Shown piece after piece: positions 10,201-16,496 of a stretch of 29,847 nucleotides of DNA. The translations under genes and the position numbers were made by a program. This DNA comes from Lachnospiraceae bacterium UBA3641 (GTDB taxonomy: Bacteria > Bacillota > Clostridia > Lachnospirales > Lachnospiraceae), in assembly GCA_002373875.1 (NCBI GenBank), contig DFKQ01000088.1:1-29847 (forward strand). The letters run 5' to 3'. The first letter of the stretch is position 1; every line of letters starts with the position of its first letter. Under the pieces are notes generated by a model. It searched no databases, had not been told where the DNA came from, and saw only the letters and a program-made list of their open reading frames with translations.

Positions 10201-11827
10201 AAGCCCCGAAGACAGGGATTATGAGGACGATGCGGAAGAAAACGGTGAATTTACAGTACGCATTCTGAACCCCGGCAGGCTTGTGTATACCGGAGAGAAG
10301 ATCACGCCTGAGGTTATCGTAAACAATGGCAATAAGACTCTGGTGAAGGATGTGGATTACAGTGTTTCGTATAAGAACAATATAAATGCCGGCATGGCGC
10401 AGGTACTCGTTAAGGGCAAGGGGAATTACAGCTCGACCATGGTGGTTCCCTTCGAGATAAAGAAGGCGGATATCGCTGATGCAGCGATCGGGAATCTCTG
10501 TTACAAGACAGGCACTGCCGATAATAAGATCAAGCCTGCGGCTAACTATTATGGTAAAAATCTTAAGTATAATACGGACTATACAGTGACGCTTGACAAT
10601 ATGGTGGGTGCAGCGACAAGGAAAGCCACCATAAAAGGCGCGGGTCAGAACTTTGATGAGAAAAGCTCAGTGGATGTGACTGTCTCCTTTGCTTCCAGGG
10701 TTGAGAAGATCGATGCATCCGTAGACATTCCGAAGTCTTTCGATTACACGGGAAGTAAAGTGATCTCCGTTGAAGATATCAAAGATAAAACAGCGGTTAA
10801 TAATCTTCCTGAGGGCGGTAACGTCTATGTTTCCATGAAGCCGGCAATCGATGCGGGTAGCTACAAGGCTGTTATCACGGCAGATGGACTATCCGGCAGC
10901 AAGACAGTAAGCTTCAGGATAAATCCCGCAAAGAATGCGAAGATGACAGTGACGAATGCAGTTGATCTGACCCAAAATGGTACTGCCTTCAAACCGGCCG
11001 GAGCCACACCTTATGTGAAGGTTCAGGCTAAGATCAAAGAATCCGTTACCCGTAACCTGGTACCGGGGCGTGACTATAAGGTGTCCTATTCAAAGAACAA
11101 AGAGGCGGGCTCTGATGCTGTGGCTAAGATCACTTTCCTTGGCAACTACAAGGGTGCCGGGGCGATCACGCAAAAATTCAAGATAAACAAGGCGGATCTG
11201 AGCAAGGCGGAAATCATAGTAGCCGGAGATTTTATCCGGGGAACAAAGGATGGGAGCAAGCTGTATTTCGCTCAGCCTGACAAGAGGCTGTTTGTTACGA
11301 TAGGTGGAGCCGCGATAAAGAAGAGTGAATATACCGTAACGTATAAGCAGAAAGGGGCTGTGCTGACCGGCAAGGAAAACCTTATCTTTGATGATGACGG
11401 CAAGGCACAGATCACCGTTGAGGTTGCTCCCTCCGTGAAGGCAAAGAGCCTTATGGGCAATTCGAAAACCGTAACCTATACCGTTAAGACTGCCGGTCAG
11501 GATATGAAGGATGTGAGCAAGCTCAAGCTGAGCGTTGTCCAAATAGGCGGTACGAAATCTGCGAAAGTCGGTTATACAGGGGCACCGATCAGGTTTAGTC
11601 AGGATGATGAGAAACGTCAGGGTGACATCGTAGTCAAGGGAAAGATCGGCAAGACCGCTGTGGAACTGAGGCCGGAGGAGGTCGAAAAATACTTTGATAT
11701 CCGGTATGTGAACAATATCAACAAGGGCAAGGCTACGATCATCCTGACCGCAAAGGATAAGAATGATAAAGGCTATGTCGGAGCCATCATTGGTACTTTC
11801 ACGATCAAGTCACACGAGCTGCAATAG
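4253..11827 (+). CDS. giant secreted multidomain Ig-like repeat protein (about 2,524 aa)
   Basis: The N terminus has a basic run (KKTSRRRLGRR), a hydrophobic core and an AxA-like cleavage region near residues 30-36, so it is a Sec-exported protein. ATGs occur at 4238, 4247 and 4253. I chose 4253 because GGAGGG lies 7 bases before it. Segments in rough order: a putative-Ig (He_PIG-like) domain at 174-264; a carboxypeptidase-regulatory-like domain at 441-516; long beta-rich regions without recognised motifs; an acidic repeat array at 1298-1422; a Lys-rich segment near 1480-1580; a Pro/Thr linker at 1612-1645; another carboxypeptidase-regulatory/CnaB-like domain at 1682-1762; an SbsA-like Ig domain at 1795-1895; a chitobiase/FN3-associated-like domain at 1905-1984; and several MBG-like Ig modules from 1998 to the end. 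There is no LPXTG motif, terminal membrane span, SLH or choline-binding repeat. It is likely surface or extracellular, perhaps adhesive. No catalytic domain was recognised. Base composition looks more GC-rich than in neighbouring genes, which may hint at transfer. Confidence 0.88.
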   Translation: MKKTSRRRLGRRVLSLLLAAVMCLSLPPVPVSAGADAPMAFYYDGHRIIYGGEYDYGTTDGYLEQDSDGKVKLSLSGGVPEGNTITEVYIVTADKHERKGKIYPKPSGATGGLEGNNGIWVQNVILSLAVGSYQTEFVTKKGKLYSVNFEDGGFSVPGVVQVVGPGEAPGASKKPEVYVSGVKRTVNTGTESVSLGRIEATAPNGGTLKYTVVNAPEWLRVNEATGDVSGTPSAAGVYSLGVYATETTGSDSFTSDTVYVTIRVTDPKVTFTFSKPLNDNMSNTLIVRQGGTVVAENVISSYEIDNGVAVFLPSAGSYTATVTGTYWTSYGEQIHTYVDAKEFSVDAQEFSAEDTNVALNVTPSDLRLVSPTVTGSDGNYGYYCEWYKANEVSAENLIHTGWSLLCGSETYVRAVPYGLEYVPSELVKVTDDNPQLTLIPRNKYTVKATLKDSAGNPISGSGMITVSDQSENYRDFYDGHTDENGEISITGVPMGADLTVTAAFKADSSLYVSSTEKLSVPDSGNTVYAGNNGVVTIKPRQGYIRVPRSVAYSASFQIKKEETVLPASMSYDWKSNEYRLYFENTEELNAGDTLNVDLNGGDWKARVAVKLDGNKNGALEDIAREYGTVLHITGSKDANRKVCMRVYDNEGIPTDGWMFYESREETFSRYSSSLYAGSYTVLAISNEAYPFVASAVTFEETKKELDEAGNNLYLVKTVNLENNTDRFNYIEVPMGSLPDTYPAATGIVASSSGLTLDADDAIISARVTVMPKDATEQKLEVKLVTNQKSSSQDTTPGILNGSVYINGQRADSDVVIYPNKEDHVYSFLGEYRIKISDITKYGGWPAVVQWQSYRSDYGKVTAVALVSVGKDSDQYVGEAAVNTPAVSIYAPETSSTYAFSVYGNAPRYSTVSITLDGAVAATANTGNTNQYTARVTLNAPYSFEEHQVGAVVTKDGTTYTATEKTVIYTPGLPALDKIYVMDYLGNDELLWDNVTGAYKGYWYYLPENPIRYTVKFAYGREDGNGTTVTDESAVSDVIVHVPRGDQDKELKAAFDSSKNAWVTENYLCGNNPPTGVWVEYTPKVPDKLYTDYDFTRKSKEAEADQDDWTNFIETKNNGASNDKIDYDTVSAALAGSKIVLTDNNNEDTREVKVTVNDNETYTITNKSEEYKDSVIEVFDEVFSREPFENASEQFDGEEYMEMKVVDDIPTAVIIDRYESSSYRLWTRTTISPYSYTEETWNTKDESYNKITYSRSTPFDVTEGWDTATKCYVALVGWINAFEQVDAVFNDRSAGIVTTGESTDNGSMLRPLEDATAEGTTDSDSRLQPSEDVTAEEITGGTTDNDSLLQPPEDVTEDESTGTDNDSLIQSPEDVTTDESTDGDSILQSSEDIITDEISDGDSILQSPEDVITDEVSESDASPQADKAGALPNGVHLSGDGKTAFYQMMAACIEQNIEMDAGGYGERWAVLDMDRDRLGGGLYNNMLWKRGKEFLKEVKKANDASQAGGKLVGNAIEGGVASACKKYVEGKVKKAQNGGWPFSNSKAKEKDKKQMKEDWDRLDKDLADLENRGYKVDRSLMPPDPMPDNDKDKDGGTTPPESQDSNGQGTGSTPTTPGTPTTPGTPTTPGTPAIPGTPSTPTGPGGPGVPPGQTTPGGGKTGIKFPQLFPPKITLPVPGTRKPVIDPSGVVYEGVKSNRIEGVTATIYEVDNDGKRTVWNAAEYDQENPYITDENGFYQWMVPEGRWSVTFTGDGYDVYTTGKDDGSGADLAGSTYYMPVAPAQLDVNINLKRSDPPEIESAIPANEGVYIVFSQYMDTTTLTQDKFSLLVNDVEVTPEKIKIAYINGEDEGGKTYAGKILLEYPISTGSNVALTVDKSVMSYTGKIMNANYVMADEVAKSQEQLDAPVFNPGSGEVEAGTMVTISAMDGANIYYTTDRTTPTLESRLYTGPVPVTGDMTIKAFAVCAGYARSKVSTAEYTIAESPEDRDYEDDAEENGEFTVRILNPGRLVYTGEKITPEVIVNNGNKTLVKDVDYSVSYKNNINAGMAQVLVKGKGNYSSTMVVPFEIKKADIADAAIGNLCYKTGTADNKIKPAANYYGKNLKYNTDYTVTLDNMVGAATRKATIKGAGQNFDEKSSVDVTVSFASRVEKIDASVDIPKSFDYTGSKVISVEDIKDKTAVNNLPEGGNVYVSMKPAIDAGSYKAVITADGLSGSKTVSFRINPAKNAKMTVTNAVDLTQNGTAFKPAGATPYVKVQAKIKESVTRNLVPGRDYKVSYSKNKEAGSDAVAKITFLGNYKGAGAITQKFKINKADLSKAEIIVAGDFIRGTKDGSKLYFAQPDKRLFVTIGGAAIKKSEYTVTYKQKGAVLTGKENLIFDDDGKAQITVEVAPSVKAKSLMGNSKTVTYTVKTAGQDMKDVSKLKLSVVQIGGTKSAKVGYTGAPIRFSQDDEKRQGDIVVKGKIGKTAVELRPEEVEKYFDIRYVNNINKGKATIILTAKDKNDKGYVGAIIGTFTIKSHELQ
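8145..8520 (+). repeat. in-frame acidic repeat array inside the giant secreted protein
   Basis: About six tandem units of 18-24 residues follow the pattern (T/S)D-x-DS-x-LQ-x-(P/S)-EDV-(T/I)-x-DE, with a degenerate seventh unit. The last two full copies begin at 8393 and 8447. They are exactly 54 bases apart and nearly identical at the DNA level, which suggests recent duplication. Earlier copies have diverged more and vary in length. The encoded segment is strongly acidic and probably extended. Confidence 0.85.
9085..9180 (+). repeat. Pro/Thr/Gly linker repeat (18-base period) in the giant protein
   Basis: Tandem 18-base units encode TPTTPG-type hexapeptides, then drift to TPAIPG and TPSTPT and into a Gly/Pro-rich tail up to about 9230. 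Such segments usually form stiff, extended spacers between surface-protein domains. Here it separates the acidic and Lys-rich middle from the C-terminal Ig-like block. Confidence 0.85.
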
Positions 11828-11887
11828 TTAAAATCTTACAAAGTGACCATGTGATAATCTGATGTTGTAATAACACAAACTCCGTAT

Positions 11888-11933
11888 GCCCTGCCGCATA
11901 TGTTCGAAAGAGGACCGGCGGCAGGGCTTATTA
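11888..11933 (+). terminator. terminator hairpin after the giant protein gene
   Basis: A perfect 10-bp GC-rich stem, GCCCTGCCGC (11888-11897) with GCGGCAGGGC (11918-11927), encloses a 20-base loop and is followed by TTATTATTT. It starts about 60 bases after the stop codon. The stem is strong but the T tract is interrupted, so efficiency is uncertain. The remaining bases up to 12033 show no other feature I can support. Confidence 0.65.
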
Positions 11934-12033
11934 TTTCCGGGCGTTGATTGTAAAAGTACGGGTTTTATAGTAAACTTATGTGGTAACCGGCTGTATTATA
12001 TGCAGGAAAATACTAAGCCTGTGCGGAGAACTG

Positions 12034-13791
12034 ATGATGAAGAAGATCGGAATAGGGTATGAGTTTTTCAAGGACTTTACCAAAGAGAAGCTGTATTACG
12101 TGGATAAGACCATGCTTATCAAGGATCTTATAGATAAGGGTGGAAAGGTCACCTTATTTACCCGCCCGAGGAGGTTCGGTAAGACCCTTGCCCTGTCCAT
12201 GCTGCGTACCTTTTTCGAACTGGAGTATGACCGTGACGGGAATGCGGTTGACAACAGCAGGTATTTTACGGATCTGAAGATAATGGATGCAGGAGATGAG
12301 ATCCTTAGTATGATGGGACAGTATCCTGTTATAAATATGTCCCTTAAGTCAGCTAAGCAGAGTGACTTCTACGGAGCGTTTATAAGGCTTAGAGAAGAGA
12401 TAATAGGGGAATTCTCACGCCATTCCTATGTTCTTAAATCCGATAAGCTTCCGGATGAGAGTAAGGAGAAATACAGGGAACTGCTACATGGACTGTCTAT
12501 CTGGAATGAGAAGGAGAAGAGATTTGCCGGTAGGGATGAATGGAATGAAGGTTTTAAGCAGGAGTGTGCGAAATATGCAGCAGCGATAAAGACATTATCG
12601 GAATGTCTCAAGCTCTATCATAATAAAAATGTTATGATCCTTATCGATGAGTATGATGTGCCTCTTGAAAATGCCTGGTTCAGGGGCTTCTATGATGAAA
12701 TGGTTAATTTTATCAGATCACTCTTCGAATCAGCCCTTAAGACTAATGATGCTTTAGAGAGGGCGGTTGTGACCGGATGCCTTCGGATAAGTAAGGAGAG
12801 CATATTTACCGGGCTGAATAATCTTAAGGTTGTATCAATAAGAAGCAGGGATTTTGGAGAGTATTTTGGCTTCACCCAGAAAGAGACCGAGGAAATGCTC
12901 AGGGCTTACGATCTTGAGTGTAATATAGAAACAGTAAAGGAATGGTATGACGGGTATCTGTTCGGGGAGGCCGAGGTATATAACCCGTGGAGCGTAACAA
13001 CCTATGTCGACGAGCATGTGGGAGCTCCGGAAAGATTCGCTGAACCTTACTGGGCCAATACTTCATCCAATTCGATAATAAAGGAGCTTGTTGAGAATTC
13101 GGATGATGATATGAAGGCTGAGCTTGACACACTTATCGGCGGTGGAACGATCGAGAAGAAGATACATGAGGATATCACCTATGGAGATATCCGTGATAGC
13201 GAGGATAATCTGTGGAATTTCCTGTTCTTTACGGGCTATATGAAGAAGGTGTCCGAGAGGCAGGATGGTAAAAATGTATATCTTACTATGCGGATTCCAA
13301 ATTTGGAGATAGGATATATTTATGAGAACCAGATACGCTCGTGGTTTGATAAGGTCGTAAAAAATACATGCCTGAATGAACTGCATGAAGCAATATTGAA
13401 TAAGGACACGGAGAAGATGTCTGATTTTATCAGTGATCTGCTTGCCCGTAGCATAAGCTATTTCGACGGGAATGAGAGCTTCTACCACGGGTATTTTTTG
13501 TCGCTGCTAAACGGTGTACCGCATTATTCGGCAAAGTCAAACAGGGAAGAGGGTGACGGCCGCCCGGATGCTGTCCTATATCCCCTGCGCCCCAGAGATC
13601 CTGCCTATATCTTCGAGCTTAAGGTGCGAAAGAAATACAATGAAATGAACGACGGGATACAGGAGGCCTTCGATCAGATAAGGGATAAGAAGTACGAGGA
13701 AGTGATACTCGATGACGGATACGCCGGAGTGGTATCCTACGGACTGTGCTTCTGCAAGAAGAGCTGTGTGGCAGAGCTTTATCAGCATTGA
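12034..13791 (+). CDS. AAA-like ATPase fused to PD-(D/E)XK nuclease-like domain
   Basis: A protein of about 585 residues of the AAA-ATPase_like/PDDEXK_9 family, which is widespread and multicopy in gut Bacteroidota and Clostridia and has no firmly established function. The N-terminal ATPase part shows a Walker-A-like FTRPRRFGKT with G49, K50 and T51, and a Walker B MILIDEYD with D205 and E206. The C-terminal part shows GRPDAVL (D512) and FELKV (E528, K530), matching the D...ExK core of the nuclease superfamily. Two adjacent ATGs (12034 and 12037) follow GGAG at 12025. The open frame extends back to 11980 but has no start signal there. The gene is flanked by hairpins on both sides, so it appears monocistronic. 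A nucleic-acid role is plausible but unproven. No transposase or inverted repeat marks it as mobile. Confidence 0.85.
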   Translation: MMKKIGIGYEFFKDFTKEKLYYVDKTMLIKDLIDKGGKVTLFTRPRRFGKTLALSMLRTFFELEYDRDGNAVDNSRYFTDLKIMDAGDEILSMMGQYPVINMSLKSAKQSDFYGAFIRLREEIIGEFSRHSYVLKSDKLPDESKEKYRELLHGLSIWNEKEKRFAGRDEWNEGFKQECAKYAAAIKTLSECLKLYHNKNVMILIDEYDVPLENAWFRGFYDEMVNFIRSLFESALKTNDALERAVVTGCLRISKESIFTGLNNLKVVSIRSRDFGEYFGFTQKETEEMLRAYDLECNIETVKEWYDGYLFGEAEVYNPWSVTTYVDEHVGAPERFAEPYWANTSSNSIIKELVENSDDDMKAELDTLIGGGTIEKKIHEDITYGDIRDSEDNLWNFLFFTGYMKKVSERQDGKNVYLTMRIPNLEIGYIYENQIRSWFDKVVKNTCLNELHEAILNKDTEKMSDFISDLLARSISYFDGNESFYHGYFLSLLNGVPHYSAKSNREEGDGRPDAVLYPLRPRDPAYIFELKVRKKYNEMNDGIQEAFDQIRDKKYEEVILDDGYAGVVSYGLCFCKKSCVAELYQH

Positions 13792-13832
13792 TGCTTTGAT
13801 CCTTCTCCAACATCATATCAGTGGTAATTATT

Positions 13833-13861
13833 GACCGGTGCGGTTAACGCATCGGTCTTTT
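13833..13861 (+). terminator. rho-independent terminator after the AAA/PDDEXK gene
   Basis: The 10-bp stem GACCGGTGCG/CGCATCGGTC has one G-T wobble and a 5-base loop (GTTAA), and is followed by TTTT. It lies about 40 bases after the stop codon and separates this gene from the glycosyltransferase unit. Confidence 0.8.
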
Positions 13862-13905
13862 ACCGCTATCTTTGCCTTGATAGTTCCCGAATTAATTCAA
13901 TTATT

Positions 13906-13934
13906 TTGAAAAGTGATAAAGTCAGGGATATATC
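13906..13934 (+). promoter_or_regulatory. candidate sigma-A promoter for the glycosyltransferase pair
   Basis: TTGAAA (13906-13911) and TATATC (13929-13934) are separated by exactly 17 bases. A start point near 13941 would put a tandem repeat and a strong hairpin at the very 5' end of the transcript, leaving a leader of about 155 bases before the GT2 start. The -10 match is imperfect. Confidence 0.5.
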
Positions 13935-13951
13935 AGGTCAAATCAGGTCAA
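13932..13951 (+). repeat. tandem direct repeat ATCAGGTCAA x2
   Basis: Two exact, adjacent copies of the 10-mer ATCAGGTCAA overlap the end of the candidate -10 element and abut the hairpin that begins at 13951. The spacing of about one helical turn fits a binding site for a dimeric or tandem regulator, which is inference. Confidence 0.7.
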
Positions 13952-14049
13952 AATGCGGCTTAACACTTGATGTTAGGCCGCATTTGGTTTACAATAATAT
14001 GAACTATGACTTATTGCACGGTGATGGGAAACGGCGCTGCCGGCTTCCC
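13951..14049 (+). promoter_or_regulatory. structured leader: two hairpins upstream of the GT2 gene
   Basis: Hairpin 1 (13951-13985) pairs 15 bases, AAATGCGGCTTAACA with TGTTAGGCCGCATTT, with one T-G wobble and the 5-base loop CTTGA. Hairpin 2 (14026-14049) pairs GGGAA...TTCCC and CGGC/GCCG around GCT with small bulges. Neither has a clear T tract, so simple termination is less likely than an RNA-level control or 5' stabilising element, although weak termination cannot be excluded. I could not match it to a known riboswitch class. The stretch 13792-14097 holds no credible protein gene. Confidence 0.5.
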
Positions 14050-14097
14050 GATAATATACGGATCAAGGTAATTTACCGGATCATTTGAGGTTGATAG

Positions 14098-14826
14098 ATG
14101 AAAAAAACAATAATAGTTATGCCCGTTGCCAATGAAGAAACGACAATGGAGGGCGTACTTAAGCAGATAATGGAGCTTCCGTATGATAATCTCTATGTTT
14201 ATCCTGTGATAGACTCGTTCAGCAAGGACCGGACGGAGGAGATAATCAGGGAGATGGAGAAGAAATATGACAGGATAAGGCTCATATTTCATGCAGAATC
14301 CAGGGGAGTCATTACCTGCTATTTGTATGGCTTTAAGATGGCACTTAAGGATGGGGCAGAGCAGATAATTGAAATGGATGGCGGAGGTTCACATCTTCCG
14401 AGAGAGATCCCCCAGTTTATCGAGAAGCTGGATGAGGGCTACGACTGCGTCTGGGGATCAAGGTTCATGCCAGGAGGAGATATTACCAATCAGCCTCTGT
14501 ACAGGAGGTTCTTAAGTTCGGGAGGGACCATACTGGCCAACATGGTGCTTGGCACAAGACTTAAGGATATGACCAGCGGCTTCGAGGCCTTTAAGAGGGA
14601 AGTGCTTGAGAGTATGGATCTTGATGCCTTTATGTCAAGAGGCCATATGTATCAGACAGAGATGCGGTATTATTGCAGGAACCTTAATACTATAGAGGTA
14701 CCTATCAATTATATCGGGTCAAAATCAAGCATAAAGTTTAAATCCGTAACGGAAGCATTGAAGCTGCTCTTCAAGCTTAAGAAGAACGAGAAAAACGTAT
14801 TTGTTAAGAAACAAGGTAAAGAATGA
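14098..14826 (+). CDS. glycosyltransferase family 2 (polyprenyl-phosphate sugar synthase-like)
   Basis: A 242-residue cytoplasmic GT-A enzyme resembling the catalytic domain of dolichyl-phosphate mannose synthase. It begins with a beta strand and the VMPVANEETTMEGVL segment. A DSFSKDRT segment starts at D39, where the family usually has DDxSxDGT. MDGGGSHLP contains D94, where the family usually has the DAD/DxD metal site. WGSRFMPGG and the later TSGFEAFKREVLE match the acceptor-side motifs of this group. There are no C-terminal membrane spans. The likely role is making a lipid-phosphate-linked sugar for the membrane enzyme next door; the sugar is unknown. The stop codon overlaps the next start in ATGA, indicating translational coupling. 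Its start follows GAGG about 7 bases upstream. Confidence 0.85.
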   Translation: MKKTIIVMPVANEETTMEGVLKQIMELPYDNLYVYPVIDSFSKDRTEEIIREMEKKYDRIRLIFHAESRGVITCYLYGFKMALKDGAEQIIEMDGGGSHLPREIPQFIEKLDEGYDCVWGSRFMPGGDITNQPLYRRFLSSGGTILANMVLGTRLKDMTSGFEAFKREVLESMDLDAFMSRGHMYQTEMRYYCRNLNTIEVPINYIGSKSSIKFKSVTEALKLLFKLKKNEKNVFVKKQGKE

Positions 14827-16493
14827 GCCTTAATTCCGGAATAAGAACTATCAAAAAGGACATGGAGGATTATCTGTCCGACAGGGTAAATAAGTATAAA
14901 TTCATGTCGGCAGCGATCTTTCTGATCATAATAACGGCTCTTGCATGGCAGAGCGATGATGCATATCATGCTTACATAATGGCCAAGAACCTGGTACTTG
15001 GAAACGGGTTTGTATACAATGCAGGAGAAAGAGCAACGGCATCTTCCTGTCCGCTCTTTACATTGGTCATAGCCTGCGGATACTTTATATTTCGCAATAT
15101 GTTTTTATGCTCCCTGCTTATATGCATCATCTTTTCGACCATGGCTTACGTTATAGTGATAAATAACTTCTGCCACACAAGAAGACATGTTTTTATAGCC
15201 TTTTTTACCATGGTTGGGAGTCTGTGCTATATAAGCTATACGACAAGCGGACTTGAGAATTGCATGCTCTTTTTCCTTACAGCTCTTTTTCTTAAATATT
15301 ATTTTAAGAACAGGCTGTATGATGCAAAAAGATTGTTTGTTCTGGCAATACTGATTTCGCTTATAGCCATGACCAGGATGGATGCGGTACTTATGTTCAT
15401 ACCCATGATCCTGTATGTATATCTGGCTAAGAGGGAGAGAGTTGCCTTTTTAAAGGCCATACCGATAGGGATTGCAGGACTTATGCCCTTCATCGGCTGG
15501 GAGGCTTTTTCAATCTTTTATTATGGTTTTCCTTTCCCAAATACCGCTTATGTTAAGCTGGGAACGGATATACCAAAAATTGAGTATCTTGCAAGGGGTC
15601 TGCAGTACCTCTTTGTTTCATTAAGTTTTGATCCGATACTCATTATAGTTCCGCTCATTGCGTTCTTTACGGCAATACGATTCAAAAAAAGTAATTACGT
15701 GTTTTGTATCCTTGGAGTTATCCTCTATATCATATATATATGTTATATAGGTGGTGATTTTATGGTAGGAAGGCATTTTACGGTTCTCTTCCTGATATCA
15801 CTTGTCATGCTGCTTAACTACATGGAGGATGAGAACGAACCCGGTATGGTGCGTAAGCGGTTTGAAAAGGTTTATATAGTCCTTGTTTCGGCAGCTGCTA
15901 TATTCTCATATTCGGCCAAACCGTTGACAAACCAGTATCTTTTCGGTTTCGGAGCATCACCCATAGCCGATGAAAGAGATGGATATTTTCAGTATACAAG
16001 CCTTTATAACAATGCACTTTCATATTTAAAGACCGGGAATATGGTCATAAGAAATGCCTGGAATGAGGAAGGAATAAGGGAATTGAGGGATACAGGTGCT
16101 AAATCGGGACTGCTTATAATGGTTCCGGGTATAACCATATATTATAATTCCGACCTTTACCTTAATGATCTGTATGCTCTTGGCGATCCCTTCCTGTCCA
16201 AGCTGCCGGCAGTAAGAGAAGATAACTGGCGGATAGGTCACATGTGGAGAGAAGCACCCGTAGGCTATAACGAAACGGTCCTTTACGGAGAGAACCAGAT
16301 AGAAAATGAAAGTCTTAGGGAATACTACGAGATTATCAAGCTTATTACCAGAGGTCCGTTATGGGACAAAAACAGGCTTAAGGCAGTTATAGATATAAAT
16401 CTTGGGAAATACGATCATCTTATCGATGATTACAAGTCAACGCTTGATGAGAATAACCGCCAGATAACGGATGAATATTTCCTGTCAAGATAA
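14823..16493 (+). CDS. polytopic membrane glycosyltransferase, GT-C type (AftB/ArnT-like)
   Basis: A 556-residue protein with about ten to eleven hydrophobic spans in residues 25-365 and a soluble C-terminal region of about 190 residues. Right after the first span comes SDDAYHAYIMAKNLVLGNG with D45 and D46, then VYNAGERATASSCPLFTL. This arrangement matches the first extracytoplasmic loop of GT-C enzymes related to mycobacterial arabinosyltransferase AftB, where acidic residues are catalytic or metal binding and a polyprenyl-phosphate sugar is the donor. The ATGA overlap with the GT2 gene supports a donor-maker/transferase pair acting on a cell-envelope glycan, glycolipid or protein. Acceptor and sugar are unknown. 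The decarboxylase gene follows after 3 bases, so transcription may continue into the housekeeping block. Confidence 0.8.
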   Translation: MSLNSGIRTIKKDMEDYLSDRVNKYKFMSAAIFLIIITALAWQSDDAYHAYIMAKNLVLGNGFVYNAGERATASSCPLFTLVIACGYFIFRNMFLCSLLICIIFSTMAYVIVINNFCHTRRHVFIAFFTMVGSLCYISYTTSGLENCMLFFLTALFLKYYFKNRLYDAKRLFVLAILISLIAMTRMDAVLMFIPMILYVYLAKRERVAFLKAIPIGIAGLMPFIGWEAFSIFYYGFPFPNTAYVKLGTDIPKIEYLARGLQYLFVSLSFDPILIIVPLIAFFTAIRFKKSNYVFCILGVILYIIYICYIGGDFMVGRHFTVLFLISLVMLLNYMEDENEPGMVRKRFEKVYIVLVSAAAIFSYSAKPLTNQYLFGFGASPIADERDGYFQYTSLYNNALSYLKTGNMVIRNAWNEEGIRELRDTGAKSGLLIMVPGITIYYNSDLYLNDLYALGDPFLSKLPAVREDNWRIGHMWREAPVGYNETVLYGENQIENESLREYYEIIKLITRGPLWDKNRLKAVIDINLGKYDHLIDDYKSTLDENNRQITDEYFLSR

Positions 16494-16496
16494 GAT

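Noticed and set aside
12034..13791. AAA/PDDEXK gene as part of a defence island or transposon
   Set aside because: No flanking inverted repeats, target duplications, transposase, methylase or toxin-like partner is visible.
13951..13985. Reading the long hairpin as a simple terminator
   Set aside because: It follows a complete terminator at 13833-13861, lacks a T tract and lies downstream of a promoter candidate. It is kept as a leader structure, though weak termination is possible.
13831..14088. Plus-strand frame of 85 codons between the AAA gene and the GT2 gene
   Set aside because: It starts within a terminator hairpin and runs across the two leader hairpins, with no Shine-Dalgarno and no recognisable protein features.
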